A DNA stretch of 35,809 nt from Paludibacter jiangxiensis (GTDB lineage: Bacteria > Bacteroidota > Bacteroidia > Bacteroidales > Paludibacteraceae): assembly GCA_945870155.1 (NCBI GenBank), contig CAMBSB010000036.1:1-35809 (forward strand), read 5' to 3'. The first letter of the stretch is position 1. Each line of letters starts with the position of its first letter. Position numbers and translations under genes: made by a program. Below the pieces are notes generated by a model. It had not been told where the DNA came from. It saw nothing but the letters and a program-made list of their open reading frames with translations, and searched no databases. Of the stretch, positions 16,963-24,805 are shown one piece after another.

Positions 16963-17409
16963 TTAAACCCTTACTTTGACAATTATTTTTTTGTATTCAC
17001 CGGTAAATATCCCTGGCTGATGACCATCTTCAGGAAAGAAAACAGCAAATTGCATGGGTAAGACCTCTATAAAATTTGTGGCTTTATCAGTAAAAAAAGT
17101 AATGTCCTTTTCAGAATTATAAGCATCTAAAGGGTTTTTGAGCATATTTCCTGATATCCATCCCATAGTTTCGGTAGTTTCGAGAGGAACTTGTATGTCG
17201 ATGAATTGATTGTGAGTTTCCATTTTTGCTTCATCTCTTGTTTTACCTTTTGCTAATACAATATTCACAACTAAATTAGTACCATCAAGTTCAATTTTAC
17301 CCAGTGGTAGTTGGTTTAAATCAGTTGATTGCAGAAAATCAAAAGCTTGCTGAAAACGTGGATGCACTTGTGCGTAATTATTGCAATTTTTTAATGAATC
17401 AAGTATCAT
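16963..17409 (-). CDS. YhcH/YjgK/YiaL-family (DUF386) protein
   Basis: A 148-aa cytosolic protein of the YhcH/YiaL cupin-like family, with members linked to sialic-acid or sugar catabolism, sometimes as anomerases. It shows 'GKIELDGTNLVVNIVLAKGK' near 38-57, the family hallmark 'ETHNQFIDIQVPLET' (about 64-78), and a C-terminal 'FAVFFPEDGHQPGIF' (about 122-136) followed by 'KKIIVKVRV'. The conserved His and Glu residues of these motifs are those proposed to hold the metal in the beta-barrel. No sugar-catabolic gene is adjacent, so the substrate is unknown. It lies 166 bp downstream of the DUF2461 gene on the same strand, across a repeat-rich spacer. Confidence 0.88.
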   Translation of the reverse strand: MILDSLKNCNNYAQVHPRFQQAFDFLQSTDLNQLPLGKIELDGTNLVVNIVLAKGKTRDEAKMETHNQFIDIQVPLETTETMGWISGNMLKNPLDAYNSEKDITFFTDKATNFIEVLPMQFAVFFPEDGHQPGIFTGEYKKIIVKVRV

Positions 17410-17446
17410 ATTTTTAAATATTAAATTATTTCAATCCTTTTTTTTT

Positions 17447-17572
17447 GACAGAGTCGGAACTCTGTCATCCCGGAACCCAGGATGTCCCAGTTAATCACGA
17501 AAATGTGAAATTTTCAAACTTCAAATTTTCAAATCCTCAACCCGGAATCCGAAACTCGAAACCCGAAACGCA
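17447..17572. repeat. Composite repeat-rich spacer (hairpins and AACCCGAAAC-like units)
   Basis: A perfect hairpin GACAGAGT/ACTCTGTC (17447-17454, 17459-17466, loop CGGA) is followed by CATCC/GGATG (17466-17470, 17480-17484). Next come two copies of AAATTTTCAAA and a degenerate run of CCCGGAATCCGAAACTCGAA-type units up to 17570. It has no coding content. The hairpin follows an 8-T run on the plus strand, so it is not a terminator for the minus-strand gene. Confidence 0.7.
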
Positions 17573-17575
17573 AAA

Positions 17576-18256
17576 TTACCCATTCACCTCATCAACTGTA
17601 TAATTTAAAAAACAATTAAAAGGATAAGCCTGTTTTAAAATATCAACCACTTTACCCATAAAATCAGGCGATTTAAGTAGCTCATCAGTAAGCTTATACT
17701 CAACCAGATAATGTTTTAATTTCAATAATTCAGCATCTACAAAGTCCTTAGGAAAGCCCGGTGGAACATTTTTCAGTTTATCCTCCTCGAAGAATCCGGA
17801 AAAATATTTTTTAAAATTTTCATTGTTCCTTATCTCGTTCAGCTCGTCAATATTATCGTATACGCTTTGACGTAATGCTTTGAGCAAAGGTGCAGGTGGG
17901 CACCAAACTCCAACACCCACAAAACAACCCGCAGGATCGAGATGAATATAATATCCTCCACGCTGGCTTTTACGACCTCCGGCACTGGCTATAAAAACCC
18001 CAAAGTGAGTTTTATATGGCGTTTTATCATGCGAAAACCTGATGTCTCTGTAAATTCTAAAAACACAATCCTTTGCATCTACATTCTTTATTTCTTCATC
18101 AAATTTTGAAATTTCAATAATAAGTAATTTGCTAAACTCTTCGAACTGTGTTTTCACATCTTCAAACCAAACTTTATTGGCAGCAAACCATTCTCTATTG
18201 TTATTTAGATTTAGCTCTTTTAAAAAATTTAGTATATTTTCTGTATTCATACTCAT
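17576..18256 (-). CDS. DUF2461-family protein
   Basis: A 226-aa soluble protein matching the DUF2461 (TIGR02453) family. The opening 'ILNFLKELNLNNNREWFAAN' (about 8-27) is the typical start of the family. 'FRIYRDIRFSHDKTPYKTHF' (about 66-85) holds its most conserved R-D-R-F-S-x-D-K-x-P-Y-K signature, and 'GGYYIHLDPAG' follows. The function of the family is unknown. Length matches the usual 220-230 aa. A -7-like box TATATTTG lies just upstream (18275-18282 on the minus strand). A start two codons downstream (18250) is equally possible. Confidence 0.93.
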   Translation of the reverse strand: MSMNTENILNFLKELNLNNNREWFAANKVWFEDVKTQFEEFSKLLIIEISKFDEEIKNVDAKDCVFRIYRDIRFSHDKTPYKTHFGVFIASAGGRKSQRGGYYIHLDPAGCFVGVGVWCPPAPLLKALRQSVYDNIDELNEIRNNENFKKYFSGFFEEDKLKNVPPGFPKDFVDAELLKLKHYLVEYKLTDELLKSPDFMGKVVDILKQAYPFNCFLNYTVDEVNG

Positions 18257-18274
18257 TCTGTTTTAACCGAAACA

Positions 18275-18282
18275 CAAATATA
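18275..18282 (-). promoter_or_regulatory. -7 box of the DUF2461 gene
   Basis: Minus-strand TATATTTG matches TAnnTTTG, 18 bp upstream of the ATG at 18256. No TTTG occurs at 19-21 bp, so support is partial. Confidence 0.45.
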
Positions 18283-18355
18283 ATGTAATATTTAGATAAA
18301 ATCGGCATTAAATTAATTTTTTTGAGTGTCGCGCTTATATTTGTTTAAAAATGAT

Positions 18356-18363
18356 TACTTTTG
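18356..18363 (+). promoter_or_regulatory. -7 box of pheS
   Basis: TACTTTTG matches TAnnTTTG and would start a leader of about 85 nt before the ATG at 18454. The nearest TTTG upstream (18340-18343) is only 12 bp away, so the -33 box is unclear. Confidence 0.5.
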
Positions 18364-18453
18364 CAGCTTTGAAAACTCGATATAGCTAAGGTTATAAATT
18401 AATTAGTAGTCTGGTTATTTGCACTTTAGATTAAAATAATACAATTTTTTGGA

Positions 18454-19473
18454 ATGAAGAATAAGATAAATCAATTATTAGAAGAAGTAAAAAACATCAC
18501 TGCATCCAATTTAGATGATTTGGAAGCTTTACGAATAAAATATCTAAGTAAAAAAGGTCAGATTTCGGAGCTTTTTAATGATTTCCGCAATGTAGCTAAT
18601 GAGGAGAAGCGTGAAGTTGGCCAACTGCTAAACGAACTTAAGAATGCTGCTCAGGACAAGCTGAACGATTTAAAGGAATCATTTATCAATAGTGGCGAAA
18701 GTGATCAAAAAAATGACCTTACACGATCTTCTGACCCAATAAAATTGGGCACACGTCATCCCCTATCGTTAGTAAAACACGAAATCATAGAAATTTTCTC
18801 ACGCATAGGTTTTACTATTGCCGAAGGACCTGAAATTGAAGATGATTGGCATGTGTTTGGTGCGTTAAACTTTCCTCCTGAACATCCGGCACGCGACATG
18901 CAGGATACATTTTTCATTGAACAAAATCCGGATGTTTTGCTTCGTACACACACCTCTTCGGTTCAGTCGCGCATTATGGCACATAAAAAACCGCCTATTC
19001 GCATGTTGTTTCCAGGACGTGTTTATCGCAACGAAGCTATTTCGTATCGGGCTCATTGTTTTTTTCATCAAGTAGAAGGGCTTTATATCGATAAAAATGT
19101 TTCGTTTGCTGACTTGAAACAAGCTTTGATGTATTTTGCCAAAGAAATGTTTGGCGAAAACACAGAAATTCGTTTACGTCCGTCTTATTTTCCGTTTACT
19201 GAACCGAGTGCCGAAATGGATATTTCGTGTAATATTTGTGGTGGAAAAGGTTGTCCGTTTTGCAAGCATACCGGTTGGGTCGAGATTTTAGGTTGTGGAA
19301 TGGTTGACCCCAATGTGCTCGAAAACTGTGGAATTGACTCTAAAGTTTATTCGGGATATGCATTTGGAATGGGTGTAGAACGCATTACTAACCTAAAATT
19401 TCAGGTTAAGGATTTGCGCCTGTTTTCGGAAAATGATGTGCGCTTTTTACAACAATTTGAATCAGCACATTGA
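18454..19473 (+). CDS. pheS: Phenylalanine-tRNA ligase alpha subunit
   Basis: PheS is the catalytic subunit of the (alpha-beta)2 synthetase that charges tRNA-Phe in the cytosol. The 339-aa protein has the N-terminal coiled-coil arm (about 1-85) and the class II core: motif 2 'FPGRVYRNEAISYRAHCFFH' (186-205), the Phe pocket region 'RPSYFPFTEPSAEMDI' (242-257) and motif 3 'GMGVERI' (305-311). Between them is a CxxC-x4-CxxC cluster (C259, C262, C267, C270) that looks like a zinc knuckle; E. coli PheS lacks it, but it is familiar in Bacteroidota. pheT is not adjacent, so the two subunits are encoded apart. A strong terminator follows. Confidence 0.98.
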   Translation: MKNKINQLLEEVKNITASNLDDLEALRIKYLSKKGQISELFNDFRNVANEEKREVGQLLNELKNAAQDKLNDLKESFINSGESDQKNDLTRSSDPIKLGTRHPLSLVKHEIIEIFSRIGFTIAEGPEIEDDWHVFGALNFPPEHPARDMQDTFFIEQNPDVLLRTHTSSVQSRIMAHKKPPIRMLFPGRVYRNEAISYRAHCFFHQVEGLYIDKNVSFADLKQALMYFAKEMFGENTEIRLRPSYFPFTEPSAEMDISCNICGGKGCPFCKHTGWVEILGCGMVDPNVLENCGIDSKVYSGYAFGMGVERITNLKFQVKDLRLFSENDVRFLQQFESAH

Positions 19474-19499
19474 TTAAAGGATAATATTAAAATTTTGGA

Positions 19500-19533
19500 A
19501 AATACGAGTTTGAATAAACTCGTATTTTTTTTT
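19500..19533 (+). terminator. Rho-independent terminator of pheS
   Basis: AAATACGAGTTT (19500-19511) and AAACTCGTATTT (19516-19527) form a perfect 12-bp stem with a GAAT loop, followed by a run of T. Confidence 0.93.
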
Positions 19534-19584
19534 AGCTTATTTCAGCATTATTATAAAAAAAACTTTGAAACTGGCATTATTTCC

Positions 19585-19635
19585 ATTACAAAGAATAACT
19601 TAACTTTAAAATTGCATTGAGTTATTCTTTGTAAT
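19585..19635. repeat. Perfect 16-bp inverted repeat between convergent pheS and kinase genes
   Basis: ATTACAAAGAATAACT (19585-19600) and AGTTATTCTTTGTAAT (19620-19635) are exact complements around 19 nt. It lies 28 bp past the stop of the minus-strand kinase gene and could terminate it, although no T-run follows. Confidence 0.75.
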
Positions 19636-19662
19636 GTGCTTAATATTTAACTATTTTATATC

Positions 19663-22600
19663 TTAATTCTCGGCTTCTCTTTTATGGCAATATTGTTGAA
19701 TTAAAGTTTTTATTTCATATTTACTAATCGGTTTTTGAATATAATCATTGCAGCCTGCCTCTATTGATTTTTCTTTATCACCACTTAAACCAAAAGCGGT
19801 TTGAGCAATAATTATTACATCTTTATTAAATTCACGGATTTTTTTTGTTGCTTCGTAGCCATTTAAATCAGGCATTTGAATATCCATCAGAATTAAGTCA
19901 ATATCTGGATTAGTTCTACATATTTCTACGGCATCAGATCCTTTTTTTGCAGTTAATCGTTTTCTACTAAACTCTCTTACTGTTAATGAAATTAAGTATT
20001 CTGAAGATGGGTCATCTTCGGCAATAAGGATATTAAGTTTGTCATTCTGTTTCAAAGCTCCTTCAAAAAGAAGATTATCTTTTTGAACACTCTTTATTTT
20101 ATGATTATAAGGTAAAGTGAAATAAAATGTTGAACCTTTACCAACTTCACTTTCAACCCATATTTCTCCACCCAATTTTTCAACAAATGCTTTTGAAATT
20201 GATAAGCCCAAGCCAGCACCCTGACGTGCCATTTTGTTGCTTATATCAGCCTGGATAAAACGTTCGAAAATTGCTTCGTGTCTGTCTTTGGGGATTCCAA
20301 TACCAGTATCTTTGACATAAAACTCAAGAAATTCATCTTTTTTATTGTACCCAAATTCTATTTCGCCGGTATTACTATATTTTATAGCATTCTTCACCAG
20401 ATTGGTTAAAATTGAGTATACTTTTTCACTATCAGTAAAAATTATGGATTCACTTCTACTAAGCATTTTTTTGAAATACAACTTCATTCCCTTTTCTTCC
20501 ATTTGTGGTTTAAAGAAAAGATAGATAAAATCAATTTTTTCGTTAATATTCGTTTCCTTAATATCAAATTTCATCAAACCGGCTTCAATTTTTGAAATAT
20601 CGATAATATCATTCACGATACTAAGCATACGTTGTCCACTTTTTTCGATTATACTGATATATTCCTGTTGAAGAGTTCCTGATAATTCACGATTTTTCAA
20701 CAATTCGGAAAAACCTAATATGCCATTCATTGGAGTTCTTATTTCATGAGACATATTGGCCAAAAATGCAGATTTTAGTTTATCACTTTGTTCAGCCTTT
20801 TCTTTCGAAATTATTAAATCCTGATTTAAAAATTTTAATTTCTCATTTTGGTCAATCAACTGAAGTTGCATTTTTTTCAAATCACTGATGTCTCTAGAAA
20901 TAACAATAATTCTATAAACTTTACCTTTTGAGTTTTTCAAGGGTATGAGTTGTGTTTGGAATGTTTTGTTTACATCAAGAAATGATATATCTTCTTCATA
21001 TTCAATTAGTTTCTCTTCCGAAATACAAAGATCATAATGCGGTTTGAATGTTGCATATAAATCAGGTGGAATGCATTCATCGATATATTTTCCCTGATAG
21101 TTTTCAAGGCTACCAATTAATTTTTCTTCGGCTGAATTAAATGTTATAACTTTGAAACGATTGTCCTCTGTTACTTCATAGAACGACATGATGTCGAATG
21201 TGTTATCAAATATTTGTTTGTATTTAGTCTCACTCTCTTCAGCTCTAATTTTTTCCCTTATTAATTCTTCATTAATCAACCTTTCAGAGGTAATATCTGA
21301 TTTTATAGCAACAAAATGTGTAATGGCATTTTCATTATTTGTTATAGGTGAAATGATGGCATTTTCCCAATAAAATTCTCCATTCTTTTTCTTATTATAA
21401 AACACACCTTTCCATGTTTTGTCTGAAGTAATTGTATCCCACAAATTCTCATAAAACTCAACAGGGTGAAATCCTGAGCCTAGAACATTTGGATTTTTGC
21501 CTTCATATTCCGATTTAGAATATCCTGTCAGTTCTGAAAAATAAGGATTTGCATATTCTATATTGGCATCACTATCTGTAATCACAATAGATACTTCGGC
21601 CTTTTCTATGGCTGTTTTCAGTTTTTTAAGTTCATCCTCATCACGTTTACGTTTGGTAATATCTACGTGAGTTCCAATAATCCTTATAGCCTTACCTTTA
21701 TCATTAAAAATTGCTTCTGCCCTCGATAATATATCAACCCAATGACCTTTTTTGTGCTTAAGTTTAACTTCGTTCACATATCGGTCAATTTCTTTCGAAA
21801 TAAGTTTTTCGTGAAGTTCCTTTGATCTGGCTAAATCCTCAGGTTTAATCAAGTTTTCCCATACAGAAATAATATGTGGAAGTTCATGATTCTCATATCC
21901 GACCATTCTTTTCCATCCGGGAGAATAATATATTACATCAGTTTCTAAGTTCCAATCAAATAAGCCATCTTCCGAAGCTTTCATTGCCAGTTCAAATCTT
22001 TCTTCACTCTCACTTAAGGCTTTCTCGGCATTACGACGTTCTGTGATGTCTTGAAGTATGCAATGCGTTTGTTTGAAATTCCCTTTAATATCATATCCTA
22101 TTCTGCCATCAAATGCAATAAATAAATGAGCACCATTTTTATGTACCATTTCAAACTCACTATGAATATGACCTTGCGCTTTAAAAATTGGAAATCGTGT
22201 TTTAAAACTATCTACATTATTAGCAGATATAAAATCGCCAAACCATTTTCCATTAACGTCATCATATTGATAACCAAGCAAGTCAAGCCATTGTTGATTC
22301 ACTTCCAGAATATTCCCATTTTCATCAAGAGATTGATAGCCTAAAGGAGCATTGTTAAACAAAAGCTCAAATCTATCTTCACTTTCATTTAATGTTTGTT
22401 TAGCTATTTTTCTTTCATTCAATTCATTCTTTTTTGAAAGCGTGTTTATTTTCTCTAATTTATGAAGTTTATTTGTCTTAAAAACTTTTTCAGCACTGGC
22501 CATTTTAATTTTCACCATAGCACGTATTTGCACTATCAGATCCCATTCTTCAAAAGGTTTGGTCAAAAAAGCATCTGCACCACAGTCAATTGCACGCATT

Positions 22601-22890
22601 CGACTCTTCTTATCATCTTTATCTGATGTAATAAATACTACAGGAATATCATGCAGTTTTTTATCAGATTTAAGCTTTTTACAGAACTCAAAACTATCCA
22701 TTTCGGATAATAATTTATCGAGCAATATCACATCCGGATCTTCAATTCGAGCCAATTCAATACCACTTTCTCCACTTGAAGAATTTAAAATAATTGCATC
22801 TGCGAAAGCATGTTTAATTAGCGCATCAATACTTATCAAACTTTCATGGTTGCTGTCAATTGCAAGAATTTTAATTTGTCGGATCTCCAT
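19663..22890 (-). CDS. Cytosolic hybrid sensor histidine kinase (REC-PASx4-HisKA-HATPase-REC)
   Basis: A 1075-aa signalling protein without membrane segments. Order of domains: N-terminal receiver (about 6-125; phospho-acceptor D58, K111); four PAS/PAC units (about 170-285, 295-412, 425-535, 555-672); HisKA with H715 in ANMSHEIRTPMNGILGF; HATPase_c (about 815-928, with DTGIGIP and GAGLGLSISK); C-terminal receiver (about 953-1070; D1003 in LMDIQMPDLNG, K1053). PAS domains suggest a cytosolic redox, light or ligand signal, but no cofactor-binding residue is evident. There is no output DNA-binding domain, and no response regulator gene is next to it, so its partners lie elsewhere. It is convergent with pheS and divergent from the helicase gene. 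Confidence 0.95.
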   Translation of the reverse strand: MEIRQIKILAIDSNHESLISIDALIKHAFADAIILNSSSGESGIELARIEDPDVILLDKLLSEMDSFEFCKKLKSDKKLHDIPVVFITSDKDDKKSRMRAIDCGADAFLTKPFEEWDLIVQIRAMVKIKMASAEKVFKTNKLHKLEKINTLSKKNELNERKIAKQTLNESEDRFELLFNNAPLGYQSLDENGNILEVNQQWLDLLGYQYDDVNGKWFGDFISANNVDSFKTRFPIFKAQGHIHSEFEMVHKNGAHLFIAFDGRIGYDIKGNFKQTHCILQDITERRNAEKALSESEERFELAMKASEDGLFDWNLETDVIYYSPGWKRMVGYENHELPHIISVWENLIKPEDLARSKELHEKLISKEIDRYVNEVKLKHKKGHWVDILSRAEAIFNDKGKAIRIIGTHVDITKRKRDEDELKKLKTAIEKAEVSIVITDSDANIEYANPYFSELTGYSKSEYEGKNPNVLGSGFHPVEFYENLWDTITSDKTWKGVFYNKKKNGEFYWENAIISPITNNENAITHFVAIKSDITSERLINEELIREKIRAEESETKYKQIFDNTFDIMSFYEVTEDNRFKVITFNSAEEKLIGSLENYQGKYIDECIPPDLYATFKPHYDLCISEEKLIEYEEDISFLDVNKTFQTQLIPLKNSKGKVYRIIVISRDISDLKKMQLQLIDQNEKLKFLNQDLIISKEKAEQSDKLKSAFLANMSHEIRTPMNGILGFSELLKNRELSGTLQQEYISIIEKSGQRMLSIVNDIIDISKIEAGLMKFDIKETNINEKIDFIYLFFKPQMEEKGMKLYFKKMLSRSESIIFTDSEKVYSILTNLVKNAIKYSNTGEIEFGYNKKDEFLEFYVKDTGIGIPKDRHEAIFERFIQADISNKMARQGAGLGLSISKAFVEKLGGEIWVESEVGKGSTFYFTLPYNHKIKSVQKDNLLFEGALKQNDKLNILIAEDDPSSEYLISLTVREFSRKRLTAKKGSDAVEICRTNPDIDLILMDIQMPDLNGYEATKKIREFNKDVIIIAQTAFGLSGDKEKSIEAGCNDYIQKPISKYEIKTLIQQYCHKREAEN

Positions 22891-23062
22891 AAGCTATAGA
22901 TTTTTATAAAGTCTTGTTAATTTTAATAAGTAAAATAAGTCCTCTTTAATTTCTTTGTGCGAGAACAAAGAGTTTATCTCAATTTTTTCAACAAATACGT
23001 TTTGAGACTGATTTGTAGCTCATTTCATGTTTAATTTTAAGTCAAAGATGTAATGAGCTTGC

Positions 23063-23103
23063 TTTTGAATATTAAATTTAAATATAAAATTTAATATTCA
23101 AAA
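23063..23103. repeat. Perfect 17-bp AT-only-core inverted repeat
   Basis: TTTTGAATATTAAATTT (23063-23079) and AAATTTAATATTCAAAA (23087-23103) are exact complements around the 7-nt loop AAATATA. Read on the plus strand it is not followed by a T-run. It could be an operator, an AT-rich bend or an RNA hairpin. Confidence 0.75.
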
Positions 23104-23455
23104 AACAAAAATATTGTTTACAAAACTGAGAAATGGTAATATCAATAAAAGGCTAACTTGTTTAAATTAATTTTTACAAGTTGAATAATTAGCCAAATAG
23201 ATTTGTTAATTTTAGCTGAAAAATGAATCAAAATACTCATAATAATTTTAATTCCAGACAATTACAATTATTGATTGTAAAAAATAACAAAATATATTCT
23301 TTAAAATTATCGATAAATGCAATATAAAATATAATGTATTTAATTTTGTTTTAATTACAACTATCAATTATTTGTCAAAGATATGAATTTTTTTTTTAAT
23401 TGCATTAAATCCATTAAATATGATATATCTTTTTTAGAGGTCGGTTTAATTTGTG

Positions 23456-23463
23456 TATCTTTG
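23456..23463 (+). promoter_or_regulatory. -7 box of the DEAD-box helicase gene
   Basis: TATCTTTG matches TAnnTTTG and lies 21 bp before the ATG at 23485, giving a very short leader. A -33 TTTG at the correct spacing is not seen. Confidence 0.55.
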
Positions 23464-23484
23464 TAGGATAATTATAAATTTCCC

Positions 23485-24711
23485 ATGAGATTTGACGAAC
23501 TCCCTCTTTGTGATGCCGTATTGGACGGATTGCAAGCAATGAATTTTAAAGAAGCTACTCCGGTTCAAGCCGAAACTATCCCCGTAATTTTACAAAAACG
23601 TGATGTAATTGCTTGTGCACAAACCGGAACGGGTAAAACTGCCGCTTTTATACTGCCACTTTTACATAATTTACAAGCCGAAAAACATGCCGAAGATAAG
23701 GTAAATGCAATAATTATGGCTCCTACCCGTGAGCTTGCCCAACAAATTGATCAACAAATGGAGGGCTTCTCCTATTATACTTCATTTTCATCGGTTGCGG
23801 TGTATGGCGGAAACGATTCTGCAGCTTGGGATGTACAGCGGCGTGGTTTGCAAAATGGTGCTGATGTAGTAATTGCTACACCCGGTCGTTTACTTTCGCA
23901 CATCAACCTGTATGATATTGATTTTTCGCATGTTAAGTATTTTATACTCGATGAGGCTGATCGTATGTTGGATATGGGCTTTTTTGATGACATTATGCAG
24001 GTGGTGAATCGATTGCCTAAAGAGCGTCAAACTATCATGTTTTCGGCTACTATGCCACCAAAAATAAGATTGCTGGCTAAAACTATTTTAAACAATCCTG
24101 TAGAAGTAAAGATTGCCGTTTCCAAGCCACCCGAAAGCATAATGCAAACAGCATATATTTGCTACGAAGCCCAAAAACAAGCCATTATCCGACATTTATT
24201 TGTCGATCAGGATGCGACTAAAGTAATTATTTTCTCCGGTTCAAAACTTAAAGTGAAAGAGTTGTTTAAAACTTTTCGTCAGATGGGACTTTCGGTTGGC
24301 GAAATGCATTCCGATCTGGATCAGGCACAACGCGACCACATTATGCACGAGTTTAAAAACAACCGGGTAAGTATTTTAGTGGCTACCGATATTGTGTCCC
24401 GAGGCATTGATATCGATGATATTTCGTTGGTAATCAATTATGATGTGCCACATGATGCCGAGGATTATGTGCATCGTATAGGTCGTACGGCACGTGCAAG
24501 TGCCAAAGGTATGTCAATCACTTTTGTCAGCATCGAGGAGCAATACAAATTCAAACAAATAGAAAATTTCTTAGAAAAAGATATTTACAAAATACCTTTA
24601 CCCTTAGAAATTGGAGAAGCACCCGAATACAGTCCTGAAAAATATAAACATACCAAAAAGACTTTCACAAAAGGTAAAGGGGCTTTCAGTAGAAATAAAT
24701 CAAGGAAATAG
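23485..24711 (+). CDS. DEAD-box ATP-dependent RNA helicase (RhlE-like)
   Basis: An ATP-driven RNA-unwinding enzyme, usually involved in ribosome assembly or RNA turnover, often at low temperature. All core motifs are present in the 408-aa protein: Q-motif region with F3 and 'ATPVQAETIP' (24-33), motif I AQTGTGKT (45-52), Ia PTRELA (80-85), Ib TPGR (132-135), II DEAD (156-159), III SAT (187-189), V SRGID (305-309) and VI HRIGRTAR (330-337). The C-terminal tail (about 380-408) is short and rich in Lys/Arg, as expected for extra RNA binding. The RhlE subgroup is suggested by size and tail but not proven. A purine-rich spacer and a hairpin terminator follow it. Confidence 0.95.
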   Translation: MRFDELPLCDAVLDGLQAMNFKEATPVQAETIPVILQKRDVIACAQTGTGKTAAFILPLLHNLQAEKHAEDKVNAIIMAPTRELAQQIDQQMEGFSYYTSFSSVAVYGGNDSAAWDVQRRGLQNGADVVIATPGRLLSHINLYDIDFSHVKYFILDEADRMLDMGFFDDIMQVVNRLPKERQTIMFSATMPPKIRLLAKTILNNPVEVKIAVSKPPESIMQTAYICYEAQKQAIIRHLFVDQDATKVIIFSGSKLKVKELFKTFRQMGLSVGEMHSDLDQAQRDHIMHEFKNNRVSILVATDIVSRGIDIDDISLVINYDVPHDAEDYVHRIGRTARASAKGMSITFVSIEEQYKFKQIENFLEKDIYKIPLPLEIGEAPEYSPEKYKHTKKTFTKGKGAFSRNKSRK

Positions 24712-24773
24712 ATTTTTAGAACAAAGAGTTAAGAGCAAAGATCAAAGACATAAAACTCCAATACCTTAATAGT

Positions 24774-24803
24774 CAACACTAAAATGAGTGTTGTTGATTT
24801 TTT
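24774..24803 (+). terminator. Terminator after the helicase gene, abutting pabB
   Basis: CAACACT (24774-24780) pairs with AGTGTTG (24787-24793) around a 6-nt loop, followed by TTGATTTTTTAA. The T-run ends two bases before the pabB ATG at 24806. Confidence 0.7.
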
Positions 24804-24805
24804 AA

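Larger units (their letters stand above)
22910..23484. other. AT-rich spacer between divergent kinase and helicase genes
   Basis: About 575 bp without a gene. It holds a perfect 17-bp inverted repeat (23063-23103), a smaller one (AACTTGT 23155-23161 with ACAAGTT 23176-23182), and a -7 box just before the helicase gene. No short coding frame with family resemblance and no tRNA was found. Confidence 0.6.

Noticed and set aside
17447-17466. Terminator for the DUF2461 gene
   Set aside because: The T-run lies on the wrong side of the hairpin for minus-strand transcription.
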